The position numbers and the translations under genes were made by a program. Of a DNA stretch of 64,000 bases, positions 45,022-56,066 are shown in pieces; position 1 is the stretch's first letter; the number at the start of each line of letters is the position of its first letter. The notes below the pieces were generated by a model that saw nothing but the letters and a program-made list of their open reading frames with translations, did no database searches and was not told the origin of the DNA. The stretch lies in assembly GCA_022559845.1 (NCBI GenBank), contig CM040126.1, forward strand, positions 138,578,064 to 138,642,063, written 5' to 3'. The DNA comes from Amorphophallus konjac (taxonomy: Eukaryota > Streptophyta > Magnoliopsida > Alismatales > Araceae).

Positions 45022-46287
45022 CTATGGATAAAAATGTTTTAAATACAACCCATTCCACGGATTTGGTAATTCTTCACCTTCAGCGTTAATTAAATAGTAC
45101 ACGTTACCCGGATAGACTTCCTTAACTACAAATGGCCTTTCCCAGTTGGGTTGCAGCTTAGACTTGGGACCTGCTGATCTAATAAATTTGCGTTTCAAAA
45201 CCATGTTACCCACTTGGAATTTTCTTGCAATAACCTTCTTTTGAAAATACCGCGAGACACGTTTTTGATAAATCGAGACGTGATTGGCTGCATTAAGCCT
45301 CTTCTCGTCTAAGAGTTCCAGTTGGACTAGCAACGCCTCTCGACGCTCATCAAGATTAAGTTCTTTGTCTAGCTGCACTCTTAGGGAAGGGATCAAGATC
45401 TCGTACGGGAGTACCGCCTCCATCCCATAGGTGAGAGCAAAAGGGGTTGGCCCCGTGGGAGTACGGACAGAGGTTCGATAAGCCCATAGAGCTTCTATCA
45501 GTTTATCGGCCCAATCAACAAATTTATGTGACTCGCATGTTTTCTTAATAATTTTTAGAAGGGTTTTGTTCGTGGTCTCAGCTTGGCCATTACCTTGAGG
45601 GTAGTATGGTGATGAATGATGTAATGCAATATTAAATTTCTTACAGAGGTCCCGAAGTTCTTGAGAAATAAATTGAGGTCCATTGTCGGTGACGATATCA
45701 CTTGGCACTCCAAACCGCGAGATGATGTTCTTGAGGATGAAGCGGCATACTGTGGTGGCTTTGATCTCTGCATAAGCTTCAGCTTCTGCCCACTTGGTGA
45801 AGTACTCTGTAGCCGTCAAAATGAAGGATTTCTGTTTGACCTGAGCATTAGAGTCACCAAGTGGTCCAATGATATCAAAGGCCCACATCAAAAATGGCCA
45901 ATGAGCAGAAAGAGGATGAAGATAAGAAGCCAGAGCATGGATTTTGTCGGCATGAAGTTGGCATTGAAGACACCGACGGACATAGGTGGAACTATCTTCT
46001 TCTAGGGTTGGCCAGTAATAGCCATGCCTAAGAATCTTCTTCGCCAATGCATGCCCATTTACGTGCCCTCCACACTCACTGGAGTGAGCTGCTTCTACTA
46101 CCTTCCAAGCCCCATCGTCATCCAAACACCTCATTAGAACTCCATTGAGAGCCCGCCTATACAATTCTCCAACAATAATCGTGTATTTGGAGGTGACTCT
46201 TCTAATGGCCTTGCGCTGCTCGGCATTTATCATCTCGGGAAAGGAACCATCCCGGCAATACTGCTCTATCTCATGGTACCACGGCAA
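45022..46287 (-). pseudogene. pol: T3 integrase
   Basis: 421 codons are open. The HHCC zinc finger is at residues ~85-133 (AAHSSECGGHVNGH, RCLQCQ). The core has D (AFDIIG), D (TDNGPQF) and E (GQAETTNK) in the D,D-35-E layout. The C-terminal part ends NPWNGLYLKHFYP. This segment looks catalytically complete, which makes it the best-preserved domain of T3. It is in the same frame as the upstream RNase H ORF, separated by stops at about 46290-46340 and by a likely frameshift, so no full polyprotein can be read. Confidence 0.93.
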
Positions 46288-46335
46288 TTCCTCTTCTTCT
46301 TATAATCTCCTCAAGCTCAGTTAATGAAACTTATT

Positions 46336-47184
46336 TCAAATCTTCCTTCTCAGCTTTCTTCTCCACAGCCTCCTAAGGGTATCGAACCAAGGATCCTGGA
46401 GAGATGGGGCGTCCATCCGCTGAACCACAATGGTCTCGGTGGAATGACTAAGTGGAAAGGAAAGGGAAGAAGCAAGCGATGCAAGTGCATCGGCCAGAGT
46501 GTTCTGAGAACGAGGAGTATGAATGTAGATGATCTTCCGGAATTGCCTAGCCAAGAGCGTGACTAAATCTTGATAAGGCTTGAGTTTGGGGTCACGAGTG
46601 CGGTAAGTTGTCAAAACTTGACGCAGCACCAATTGAGAATCTCCTATGATGTTAAGGTGTCGCGCGCCCATGAGGTAGGCGTGCTTCAGACCGGCAAGGA
46701 GAGCCTCATACTTGGCTATGTTATTTGTGGCAGGAAAAGAGAGTTGATAAGCGATAAGGATGGTCACTCCTTCCGGAGTGAGGAGAACAGCGCCGATTCC
46801 ACAGCCTTGAGAATTGAGAGCATCGTCGAAATGAAGAGACCAAAAAGGAAGATGAGTGATTACAGCCAAGTGTTCATCGGGAAACTCACCCTGGATTGAA
46901 TCAGAGCGAGCGATAGGAGAATGAGCGAGGTCTTCAGCAATCACGTATCCCTTGATCGCTTTATGAACAACGAAGGCGATATCAAATTGGGAGAGAAAGC
47001 TCTGCCAGCGAGTTAATCGGCTAGAAAGGACATGCTTCTCTAAGAGGTAACGAATTGGGTCCATTCTAGAGATCAGCTTAACCTCGTGGGCAAGGAAATA
47101 GTGTTTAAGGTTCTGAGCTACCCACACTAATGCTGCGCAGGTCTTCTCCATGACAGTATACTTGGATTCAGCAAGATTAAACAA
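46336..47184 (-). pseudogene. pol: T3 dual RNase H (gypsy RNase H remnant plus second, archaeal-type RNase H)
   Basis: The first ~90 codons (YTVMEKTCAALVW, LTRWQSFLSQFDI) are the usual gypsy RNase H/connection end. A linker follows and then a second RNase H at residues ~120-235: LHFDDALN (Asp), NIAKYEALLAGL (Glu), IIGDSQLV (Asp) and NTLADALASLAS (Asp). A second RNase H acquired downstream of the original one is a defining trait of the Tat lineage. All four acidic positions are readable. A frameshift near 47185 separates it from RT. Confidence 0.88.
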
Positions 47185-48382
47185 TCTCGAAGGTAGTATG
47201 CTGCCCTTTCCCTTCCTTCTTCATCCACCTGAGCCAGAACAGCTCCTAGGGAGTCCTCAATAATAGAAATGTATAGGATCAGGGGTTTCCCAGGGACGGG
47301 TGGTTGCAAAACGGGGTGATTAGAAAGATATACCTTAAGATCCTCATAGGCCTTCTGACATTATTCATTCCATTCAAACTTAGCTCCCGCCTTCAAGAAT
47401 TCATAGAATGGGGGGCATCTTTGCAAATGTTGAGATATGAACCTTCTAATGAATTGCAAGCGCCCAATCAAACCCTTGAGTTCAGTGATGTTCTTAGGCA
47501 GCGGCATTTCCATAATGGCCTTTGCTTTGTTCGGATCAATCAGGATCCCCCGTTTACTAACTATAAACCCAAGCAATTTCCCTGATGTGACTCCGAACAC
47601 ACATTTCTTTGGATTCATTTTCAGCTTGTACTCCCTAGCCCTTTGCAACACCTTGGCTAAAATGGCGGGGTGCTCTTCTTTGGGCCTCGACTTTGCCAGG
47701 ATATCATCCACGTAGGCTTCCAAGTACACATGCATCATGTCGTGGAAGATAGCCATCATTGCCCGCTGGTATGTGGCACCTGCATTCTTTAATCCAAACG
47801 GCATAACGACATAGCAGTACGTGCCCCAGGGCGTGGTGAAAGAGGTCTTCTCTTGATCCTCGGGAGCAAGACGGATTTGATTGTAACCAGAATATCCATC
47901 CATAAATGAGAGGGCCTCATACCCAGCCGTGTTATCCACCAACACGTCAATGTGAGGAAGCGGGAAATCATCCTTCGGACATGCTTTATTTAAGTCCCTG
48001 AAATCAATACAGATCTGAATTTTTCCATCTTTCTTCATTACCGGGACTATGTTCGCCCCCATTGTGGATATCGAACAACTCTGATAAACCTAGCCTTATG
48101 CAACTTATCGACTTCTTCCTTTATCCTCAAGGCCATTTGCGGGTGGAACCTGCTTGCCTTTTGTTTAACGGGTGTTGCCCCTGGTTTAAGAATGAGTCGG
48201 TGTTCAACCAATGTGGGGTCAAGACCCAGCATGCCCTCATAGGACCAGGCAAATGAATCGCTGTACTCCCTCAAAACCTTGATCAGCTCCTCTTCAACCT
48301 GAGGAGGGATATTAGCAGAAATAATTATGGGCCTGGGGTCCTCTTTCATTCCTAGGTTGATCTCTTTAGTGGGTTCATCCAC
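47127..48382 (-). pseudogene. pol: T3 reverse transcriptase
   Basis: The start of the domain (48382-48047; FAWSYEGMLGLDP, HRLILKPGATPVKQK, YPQWG) and the palm (48062-47361; CIDFRDLNKACPKDDFPLP, PWGTYCYVVMPFGLKNAG, YVDDI near 47717) are joined by a one-base shift at a G run at about 48060. A stop TAA at 47361-47363, where Glu fits, interrupts the connection to RNase H, which reads on in frame to 47127 (YISIIEDSLGAVLAQ). The catalytic YVDD box and the upstream Asp (CIDFRD / FMDGYSG) are intact. Confidence 0.93.
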
Positions 48383-48415
48383 TGCAGTCGACGGTTCATC
48401 AAATCTCTTTAAATT

Positions 48416-49446
48416 CTACGCGTACAGATCGGCAGTGTCATCCACCTCGCTTTCCTCATCATCGGCTAGGTCCTTCTCATCAATGACTTCATATACACCT
48501 AACCCATCATTGCTCCACACCCCTTCTAATTCCTCATCATCTTCTAAAACAATCGCGATCTCTACAAACTCAGGGCATTTAAGAAGGGCATGACATCTCT
48601 TACCTAAATCATGGAGGAACCTATCCAGGACGGATCTAGAATGATGCACCACAGGGTGCGTCGCAAATGTGGATGGGCTGACTAAACTAGAACTAGATTC
48701 TACCCCAACTAATTCCACCAACCTAGGAGACTCTACAGAATGTACATTTAACCTAGGAGACAAGAGATCTACTAGGGAAGGAGTAGGGGTCTCGTCCCCC
48801 TGGGAGGACGGGCAGAACAAAGCGTAATCCTCTATTGACACCTCCGTTTTAAAATTGGCATTTTTTTGGAGGTCGGAGGTGATCATGCAACAGGAAGAAG
48901 AAGACGGGGGTGGAGGGAGTTGCATGGGAAATAGATCGGGGAAGATGCAATCAAAGAATGGGTCGGAAGATGAAAACCGCATTTCGTGGAGTTGGGCAGT
49001 GGGGGAAGGAGGAGTAAACAGGGTTGATAAATCAATGGGTGGGCAGCGCCCACATGCACATGGCACAAACAGAATTTCATGTGGTCTTTCCATGAAGTAC
49101 GGGTCGACCATAATCGGAGGGGAATGGGGAACAAACCCAATTGTTGAAACAAGGAGGCAAGACGGGACGGAGACAAAGAAAAGGTAGTGATGGAGCTCCC
49201 CACCTCCTGCGGCCTCCGTTGCACTAGCTCAGTCGGAGAATGCTTCATCAACTGCATCTCCATCTTTTTCGGGCAAGCATTTTCTTCTTGGAACAGCTTC
49301 TCAAAGCAACTGCAAAAGTCTTCCATGTCACCCACCAGCCCCCTCGATGGCGGCGATGGGTCAACAACAACATGGGCAGCATCAGTCTTCATGTTGAAAC
49401 AGGACGGCGGCTTCTTCAAAGTACCTGGCTGTAACGAGCCTTTCAC
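48416..49446 (-). pseudogene. T3 protease-RT linker region
   Basis: Two overlapping minus-strand frames (49446-48883, then 49111-48416) join by a frameshift near 49100. The product is Ser/Pro-rich and then acidic (LEDDEELEG, DLADDEESEVDDTADL), without a catalytic motif. Long unstructured linkers before RT are usual in Tat/Ogre-type pol. It may belong to the gag-pol polyprotein; I assign no separate function. Confidence 0.6.
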
Positions 49447-49464
49447 AAAGTGTTGACGGTAGTC

Positions 49465-50421
49465 CTACGTTAGTGGCCCAGAGTCTCCCAGTATGGATAG
49501 TGCTGACTCCCGGTAGCCAAGGCCTCTCCGGCCCATCTTTTTGCCTTTAGGGACGGGCTTTGTCCGCCCCTGCAATTGTGCGCCGAGGCCCAAGCCCGGC
49601 TGATAGCCCAACTTTAAAATCATATGCCATCCTTTTGAATCTCTGATCTTGGACTTAATTTTGACATTCACTGGCATGGTAGCGGGCTTGCGTGACGCAT
49701 ATGCCCATGGGTAGTTTAAGTCCATAACTGAAAGGACTGGCCTGTTGCTCGGCCACAAAGTGGGAAGAATCTTATCTGCAATTGCATCAACTGACTGGAC
49801 GGTGGAGATACTTTTCACCTTAACTACCCGGCCTCGGAATGGGAACTTAAGGCATTGGTGGGCAGTTGAAGGCACATCATTAAAACTATCTATCCATGGA
49901 CGACCCAGAATTGCCTTGAACATTGGGTCTATGTCCAGTACATAAAACTCCACATCCATTACTAAAGGCCCTAGCTCGGCCTGAACTGTCACGACCCCAT
50001 GGCAAGCTCGTCTGGAGTTATCATATGCCGCAATCATGGTCGGCGTTGCTCTAAGCATATCTTCTGGAATGTGGCAAGCACACAGTGTACTTAGTGGACA
50101 CACATTTATCGATGCCCCCGTGTCCACTAGGGCTGACTCAACTGCCACTTTGTTCAAGGAAATAGTAATGCACAGTGGCATCTATCGTGCCTCTGGGGGT
50201 GCCAGTTCTGACTCAGAGAATGAAATGGAAGGCCCCCTCGTGATAGTTGCCAACACTGACGGCAAATTATCTACCGCCATGTCCTCGCTAACCATAACCT
50301 TATGTAGAAAAGCCATGAGGGCGTCTTGATGTAGCGTGGACCTTTTAATCAACTCCAGAACTGATATCTTGGCCGGCATCCGGTCCAAGTGCTGTAGCAA
50401 GTCATACTTCGTGCCTGGCAC
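49465..50421 (-). pseudogene. pol: T3 protease (retropepsin) with C-terminal G-patch
   Basis: Reads from 50421 in one frame with a TAG at 50182-50184. The aspartic protease motif ALVDTGASINVCP lies at residues ~17-29 of the second piece, with the flap region MIAAYDNSRRACHG and the ILGRPWID motif downstream. The C-terminus carries a G-patch-like segment (GWHMILKLGYQPGLGLG, then QLQG). Retropepsin cleaves the polyprotein; G-patch is an RNA-binding module found after protease in some retroelements. The upstream piece (50421-50185) probably belongs to the N-terminal extension. Confidence 0.85.
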
Positions 50422-50426
50422 AGGGT

Positions 50427-52818
50427 CTACTTCTTCTGCTTCAACTGTTGAGGAAGGAACTTGAGGGTTGGGTGCAGATGCACCGGGAAAAGGGTAACTT
50501 CTGTGGAATGGACGCCCGCTCCGGAGGGTGCATTGTCATTCCGGCACGGCATCAGATGGACTCCCGATTGGCCCGGTAGGGTAAGGGGAAGGGGTGGAAA
50601 CGGGGGTGAGGATGGCGGAGGCTGGCCTGGCGGGCCCTGGCGGAATGATGATTGGTGAAGGGTTAAATGGAGGAGTGATGATGGAGGGTATGGCGGGTGA
50701 TGGTGGAAGGATTGGCGGGATGGTGGGGAATGTGGCGGGTGAAAGAGGTGGTCGGGAAGGGATAGTGGGTGGACCGGTAGTGAAAGTGGTGGGTCGAAGG
50801 ATGGAGGGAACAGAAGGCGCGGGAAGCTGGTGTGGTGGAAGGCCAAGAGATAAGCTGGAGTCTCATCGTCAAAGGACCATCCAGTGTTAGGGGCTGGGCG
50901 GTGAACTGCGTTCACTTGAGCCGGTGCCGACGGCTGTTGTTGATGTTGCTGCTGGGGAGCGGGTGGATGTTCTGGCATGAGATTTTGATGAATCCTGAGG
51001 TCTTGGTGTTGTTGTTGCTGCTGTGGAGGTTGTTGTTGTTGGAGAGGTTGTTGGAACTACTGCTGCTGAGGCGCCGCCTACTGCGGCCTGGCTTGTCTTC
51101 GTCTCTCCTTGATATCTTCAATCAATTTGTGCATTTGGGCCCAATCAATCCTCTGACCCTCATGCAAATCATAAACCAAATCTCTGAACTAATAACATCT
51201 CTCGATGGTGTGCCCGGGCTACCGATGGTATATGTAATACCTTGACTGATCGGCTGCCAGATTCCAATTCGGACGCTCCGGAGGTAATTGAATGTCACCA
51301 GTGTACATTGGAGCTGAAAAGATGTCGGGGAGGGTTTCTGGAAGTGGTGGATAGTTGACCCTCTTGGGTCCTGGCCAAGCAGGTCCATAACCAGCGGGAG
51401 GAGGAACATTATGGTACTGGGGTGGCTGTTGAGGCTGTGGTGGTGGAGGTGGTTGTTGTGGGTGCTGAGGAGCTTGGAAAGTGGGTCGGGGAGCTTGTGG
51501 AGCGGGGAACTGGGGGTTACGTGGGGGTTGCTGGAAATGGGGTAAAGCGGGCTGGTTAGGGAATTGAATAGCCTGGACCTGCTCATTGACTTGAACTCCC
51601 TCGGTAACTAGGCCTTGGGACTTTCGGGTGGTTTTAGATTTATGGGCCTCGAATAATGAATGAATGGGGGAGTCTTTGAATTGGGTCTGGATAAACCGGG
51701 CCCTACTGTACAACTGGTGCATGTTTGAAATTTCGTTCATTGCCAAGATATTCCAGAACGTCGGAGTAGCATTAGAAATCAGCAACTTAACTTTTTCTTC
51801 TTTCGGGATCTGCCAGGGCACACGCGAGGCCATCTGCCTCCATCGATCTTCATATGCCGCAAAGTCCTCATCTGGCTTCATTTTTTCTGCAACTAAGTCT
51901 GTAAAAGAATACTCGGGACCAACCCGATCCTGAAATCTCTGGATAAACTTCTCCTACACGGTCTTGAAACTCTCTGCCTCCTCCAGAGGTAAGGTGTTGA
52001 ACCATTCAAGGGCGACCCCATCCAAGGATTGGCAGAACAAATATGCCATCAAGCGGTCGTCGTGTTGGAACTGCGCTGATTCATAGAGGAACTCCCTGAC
52101 ATGAATAAATGGGTTGCCATTCCGTCATACTTCCGGTACACGGGGAGCTCAGACTGGGGAGGAAAGTGAATGTCCCTAAAGTTAGGAATGGGGACATCGG
52201 CTAGAGACTGCGGGCCAACCCGCTTGTGGAGGAGATCAATCTACTGCTGCATGGCAGCCCATTTGTCAAAAAGTTCCAATTCCCGGGAAGGAGGAGATAC
52301 GGCAGGAAAGGCAGATCCAGAGTATGGAGCTGAGGGATAAACTGACTGAGGGGGCAGCCCATAAGATGGATAATGGGCCAGGGAAGGGCCCATATCCGTA
52401 CGAGCCAATTGGGCGGCCCCTGGTTGCAGACGGACGAAATCAGCCGGGGCCACAAGGGCCTGCGGCGCTGGAACGATGGTGGTGTAACGATCAACATAAG
52501 GATTGAAGGGGATCTGAGTCTTCCCCTTATCAAGTGGCTGATGGGCCGAGGTGGAAGCCTGGCTCACTTCCGCAGTGGGGAACCAGAGAACCTGAGGATG
52601 GATCGGAGTGAGATCAATGGGGGCCGAAGAGGTGCCCCTAATCCGGTAGCCGGAAATGTAGTGGCGGCAGTAGTCACACCATGAGAAGGAACTAAAGATG
52701 GAGCATCCGCCCCCTACAGAGCTTGTCGAATAAGGTGAAGCTCAGTCCGATCAAGCTGGGCCATCATGTTAAGAATCTGATTGGCCCAATTATGTGAAGA
52801 GGAACCAGAAAGGGAGGG
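50427..52818 (-). pseudogene. gag: T3 gag, frameshifted, with Gln/Pro-rich region
   Basis: From right to left: an N-terminal part (52760-52240; TTIVPAPQALVAP, FDKWAAMQ), the capsid-like core (about 52200-51640; MKPDEDFAAYEDRWR, LLISNATPTFWNIL, YSRARFIQTQF), a Gln/Pro-rich segment (51560-51380), a degenerate knuckle (YYIYHR.PGHTIERC, about 51240-51190) and a Pro-rich end (50978-50427). Several frames are needed. The 5' end is cut by S4 at 52823 and continues at 63926. Confidence 0.82.
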
Positions 52819-52823
52819 CTGAG
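52819..52823 (+). other. S4 target-site duplication, left copy (CTGAG)
   Basis: CTGAG here and at 63926-63930 flank the S4 LTRs exactly. Confidence 0.92.
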
Positions 52824-53059
52824 TGTTGTGCCCCTTGTGCTTTGTTGATAATGTGGTGTTTTAATGATAGCAGCATGAATGAGTCACCATATTGTTTTGC
52901 TAAGAACAACAAATTGAGTCATCACATGAATGCATATGACTGATCTATTCTGTGGAGAATGCATGAGTGTGCTATGTCTGATCTATTCATTGCTATAGTC
53001 TTTGTGTTTAGCATACAATGCATCAGTGCAATAACAGTTGCTGCATGCGTCTGTTACGA

Positions 53060-54850
53060 AGTCTATACATTGCCCTGCTTCAGGCTGAGCAAGTCTATAC
53101 ACTGCTGCACGAACATCAAGTCTATATATTATCTTGCACAGCATGCAGGCAAAGTCTGTACAGAGTCTTCTTCTTGTTCATGCATTACATCAAGTCTATA
53201 CATTATCTTGCACAGCATGCAGGCAAAGTCTATACAACGTTTGCACATTACATACGTTCAAAGTCTGCACAAAGTCTACTGCATTCAAAGTCTATACAGA
53301 CTTGGTCCATGCGTAAGCATAGTAAGTCTGTACATTGGTAGCAAGTCTGTACAACGTCCTTAGCATGAACACATTCAAAGTCCATACATTGCCCTGTAGC
53401 TTGCACGAACTCAAGTCTGTACAGTCAATACCTGCACACAATGTCTATACATTCATTTGTTGATAATCGAGCAAGTATGTACATCGTCAACCTGCTCATG
53501 CATCATCTTGGTGGTAAGTCTGTACATTGGCCAAGTCTATACATCGCCACTTGTTCATGCATGTTCATCAAGTCTGCACATTGTTTGGCCATTGCACACG
53601 AAGTCTGTACAGCGATTGCCTTCATGCCTAGAAAGTCTGTACATCGTGTGTTGCTGAAAGTCTGTACAGCGTCTCACTCAGCGTCTCTGTGAGTCTATAC
53701 ATTTGTCTCTCGTACAGCCATCGTCTTTCTTAGCGTCTCATTCTAAGTCTATACATCGACTGCCAGCTAGTGCATCATGCGTCTCAATTAGCATCTCTGT
53801 GCAGTCAAGTCTATACATTGCATCATGACTAAAGTCTATACATCGCATCACATTGAACATGCATCTCATGCAGCGTCTCATGTAGTGTCTCATGTAAGTC
53901 TATACATCATCCATCAGATCAAGTCTGTACAGCCTATACATTGTTCAGAACACAAGTCTACACAGCGTGTGCTGGCAAGTCTATACATCGCATCGTTTGT
54001 TCGTGCATTATCTCTAAAGTCTATACACTACTTAGTGAATTGCATGTGCACTCAGAGTCTATACATTGACTGTGCATTCATTTGTCTGGCTGCAAAACAC
54101 TAAGTCTATACATTGCACTGTAGCATGCACGAACTCTAAGTCTGTACATTCGTTGCATCTTATGCATGCATCATTCAAAGTCTGTACAGCTTGTATTCAC
54201 AACACAAAGTATGTACATCGTTCTGCTTGCACAAACGCCAAGTCTATACATTGGCTTTGCTTGCACGAGCTGAAGTCTGTATATTGTCCACTTGCAGCAT
54301 TAGCACAAGTCTGTACAGCCTGTGTGCTTCATTCATGAAGTCTGTACATTACTTCATGCATTGCACGAAGTCTGCACATTCCTCGCTAGCAAGTATGTCT
54401 AAGTCTATACATTGCTTCCTCATGCATTGCACGAAGTCTGCACATTGTGTGCTGCATGCTTACCAAGTCCATACACTGGCTAGTCTGCACAAGTCTGCAA
54501 GTCTATACATTGGCTGCCGCATGCTCATCGAGTCTGCACATTCGATAGTGGCAAGTATGTACATCATCCAGTGTCATGCATTCAAAGTCCACACATGCAC
54601 ACACTTAGTTTGTGCATTCTGCTTTCATGCTTTAACACTAGGCATTGCAATGTCTATACACTGTTGTCGAATGTACATCAAGTCCACACATCTGTTGACG
54701 GCACGTCTATGCATTCATCTTCAATGTACACACTTTGCTTGATGCATTCTGCATTACACACTACAAAGTCTATACATTGCAAAGTCTACACACTGCATTA
54801 CACACTTCAAAGTATGTACATTGTTCAAAACGCAAAGTCCATACAGCCAT
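53060..54850 (+). repeat. S4 U3 array: ~54 copies of AAGTCTRTACA (5' LTR)
   Basis: Direct count by eye gives about 54 units of AAGTCTATACA, AAGTCTGTACA or one-base variants, spaced irregularly by about 15-60 bp, all on the same strand. Many continue with TTGC or TCGC. The spacers are unrelated except for GCATGCA-type words. Confidence 0.93.
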
Positions 54851-55039
54851 TGTGCATTCATTCTTGATGTACATACTTTGCTTACTTAAACTGATAATTC
54901 TCTCTATCTGTCAGGTACTTTTCGTGAAGTTTCAGAACAGCACATGATCCGAGAAGGAAGGGCTGATAGGATGCTGCCACGTGGAGGAATTCTCTGGGCG
55001 GGAAATGTGGAAGCCACACGCCCTCTTGCTTGCTGCTGC

Positions 55040-55046
55040 TATAAAA
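55040..55046 (+). promoter_or_regulatory. TATA box of the S4 5' LTR
   Basis: TATAAAA in GCTGCTATAAAAGGAAG, between the U3 array and the stem-loop array. Confidence 0.8.
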
Positions 55047-55354
55047 GGAAGTCTTCTTCCTCAGGAGAAGACTGATCGAAGAAGAAGCAGAGGAGAGCCT
55101 GCACGATCCAGTGTGAAGAGAAGAAGAAGAAAAAGAGAAAGAGAGATTGAGAGATTAGTAGAAGAAGATAGAGAGCTCGTGAAGAAGAGGAAGAGGAGAT
55201 TACCTTAAGATCATTCCTACTGGATGTTGGATCAGATCCACTCCAGTCAGCTCCTTTGAGAGCCACTTTGTGCTTTATTATTTATAGCTTTCAATCATTG
55301 TTACTACCTATTTTTATTTTCTTTTCAAACTATTCTTCAAGTTGTCCGTCAGCA

Positions 55355-55560
55355 GTGCAAGCTGTGATGCACAGCGGCGAGGTGGATACCTCGGACGGCT
55401 AAGCTATATTGCCCAGCGGAGCAAGCTGTGATACTCAGCGTTGCAGAGGTGGACTCCTCTGGACAGCAAGCTGTGATGCTCAGCGGGATGGCAAGCTGTG
55501 AGGACCAGTGGTTGTAGGCAAGCTGTGATGTCCAGCGGTTCAAGCTGTGAGTCAGCGGAA
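55355..55560 (+). repeat. S4 R/U5 stem-loop array (5' LTR)
   Basis: Seven copies of a unit close to AAGCTGTGATGCYCAGCGG, 18-50 bp apart; GCTG and CAGC can pair. It is downstream of the TATA box and hence in the RNA. Confidence 0.88.
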
Positions 55561-55604
55561 TCCACACTCGGGTTTGAGTGTGGGGTGGATGTAGGTCTGG
55601 AGGA

Positions 55605-55615
55605 CCGAACCACCT
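55605..55615 (+). promoter_or_regulatory. Conserved CCGAACCACCT box (S4 5' LTR)
   Basis: CCGAACCACCT preceded by a GGGGTGGATGTAGG-like stretch. The same pair occurs in S1 (10293-10303) and on the minus strand in S2 (15230-15240). It is a Sirevirus LTR landmark; its role is not established. Confidence 0.65.
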
Positions 55616-55912
55616 AAAAACCCTCTGTGCATTGGTTTGATTTCTTATCTGATTCCGCTAGATGAATGCATAGGGAGGATATGGTTTGATTGCACACTGT
55701 GTGTTTGATTGTGGTATTGCGAGTCTTTGACATTGTTCCTAAGTCACTGATCAGTTCATCTATAAGCATATCAGTTGACTTAGTGAATCTGTAAATTCCG
55801 CAATTGCTCATTGGCCTTCTGTTAGTATCAGGAAGAATTTTTAATTGGGCAAAATTTTTTAAGGGGAGATTCATTCACCCCCCTCTGAATCCACCTCACC
55901 GAACTCAACACT

Positions 55913-55926
55913 TGGTATCAGAGCGG
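55913..55926 (+). promoter_or_regulatory. S4 primer-binding site, initiator tRNA-Met
   Basis: TGGTATCAGAGC starts two bases after the LTR end and is the complement of the 3' end of plant initiator tRNA-Met. Confidence 0.93.
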
Positions 55927-56066
55927 GTGTCTGCACAAAGGGTCCAGTGACCTACAGATCTGATCCGTATTTGGATTTGGTGCGATTTGAGTTGATCTGT
56001 TCGCTTGCATTGTTTTGAGCTCTCTACTAGCATTGCTCTTGATCTGATCTGTTTTATCTTGCACTT

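Larger units (their letters stand above)
52824..55910 (+). repeat. S4 5' LTR (3087 bp)
   Basis: Starts TGTTGTGCCCC, ends GAACTCAACA. It holds a ~54-copy array (53060-54850), TATA box 55040-55046, stem-loop repeats 55355-55560, box CCGAACCACCT (55605-55615) and the C-rich ATTCACCCCCCTC near the end. ORFs in the array region (KSVH, SLYI and KVCT repeats) are not genes. Confidence 0.95.

Noticed and set aside
52822..52830. S4 LTR start at TGTGCCCC with duplication AGTGT
   Set aside because: AGTGT is not found on the right; CTGAG matches on both sides when the start is TGTTGTG.
53060..54850. CRISPR-like look (short repeat, variable spacers)
   Set aside because: Repeat is only 11 bp, spacing is irregular, and it lies in a plant LTR flanked by TATA, PBS and TSD. 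No cas genes.
53018..54947. Several long open frames rich in KSVH, KSIHC, SLYIA and KVCTA repeats
   Set aside because: They occur in all three plus frames at once over the AAGTCTRTACA array and repeat in the other LTR. The unit simply contains no stop codon; no domain is present.
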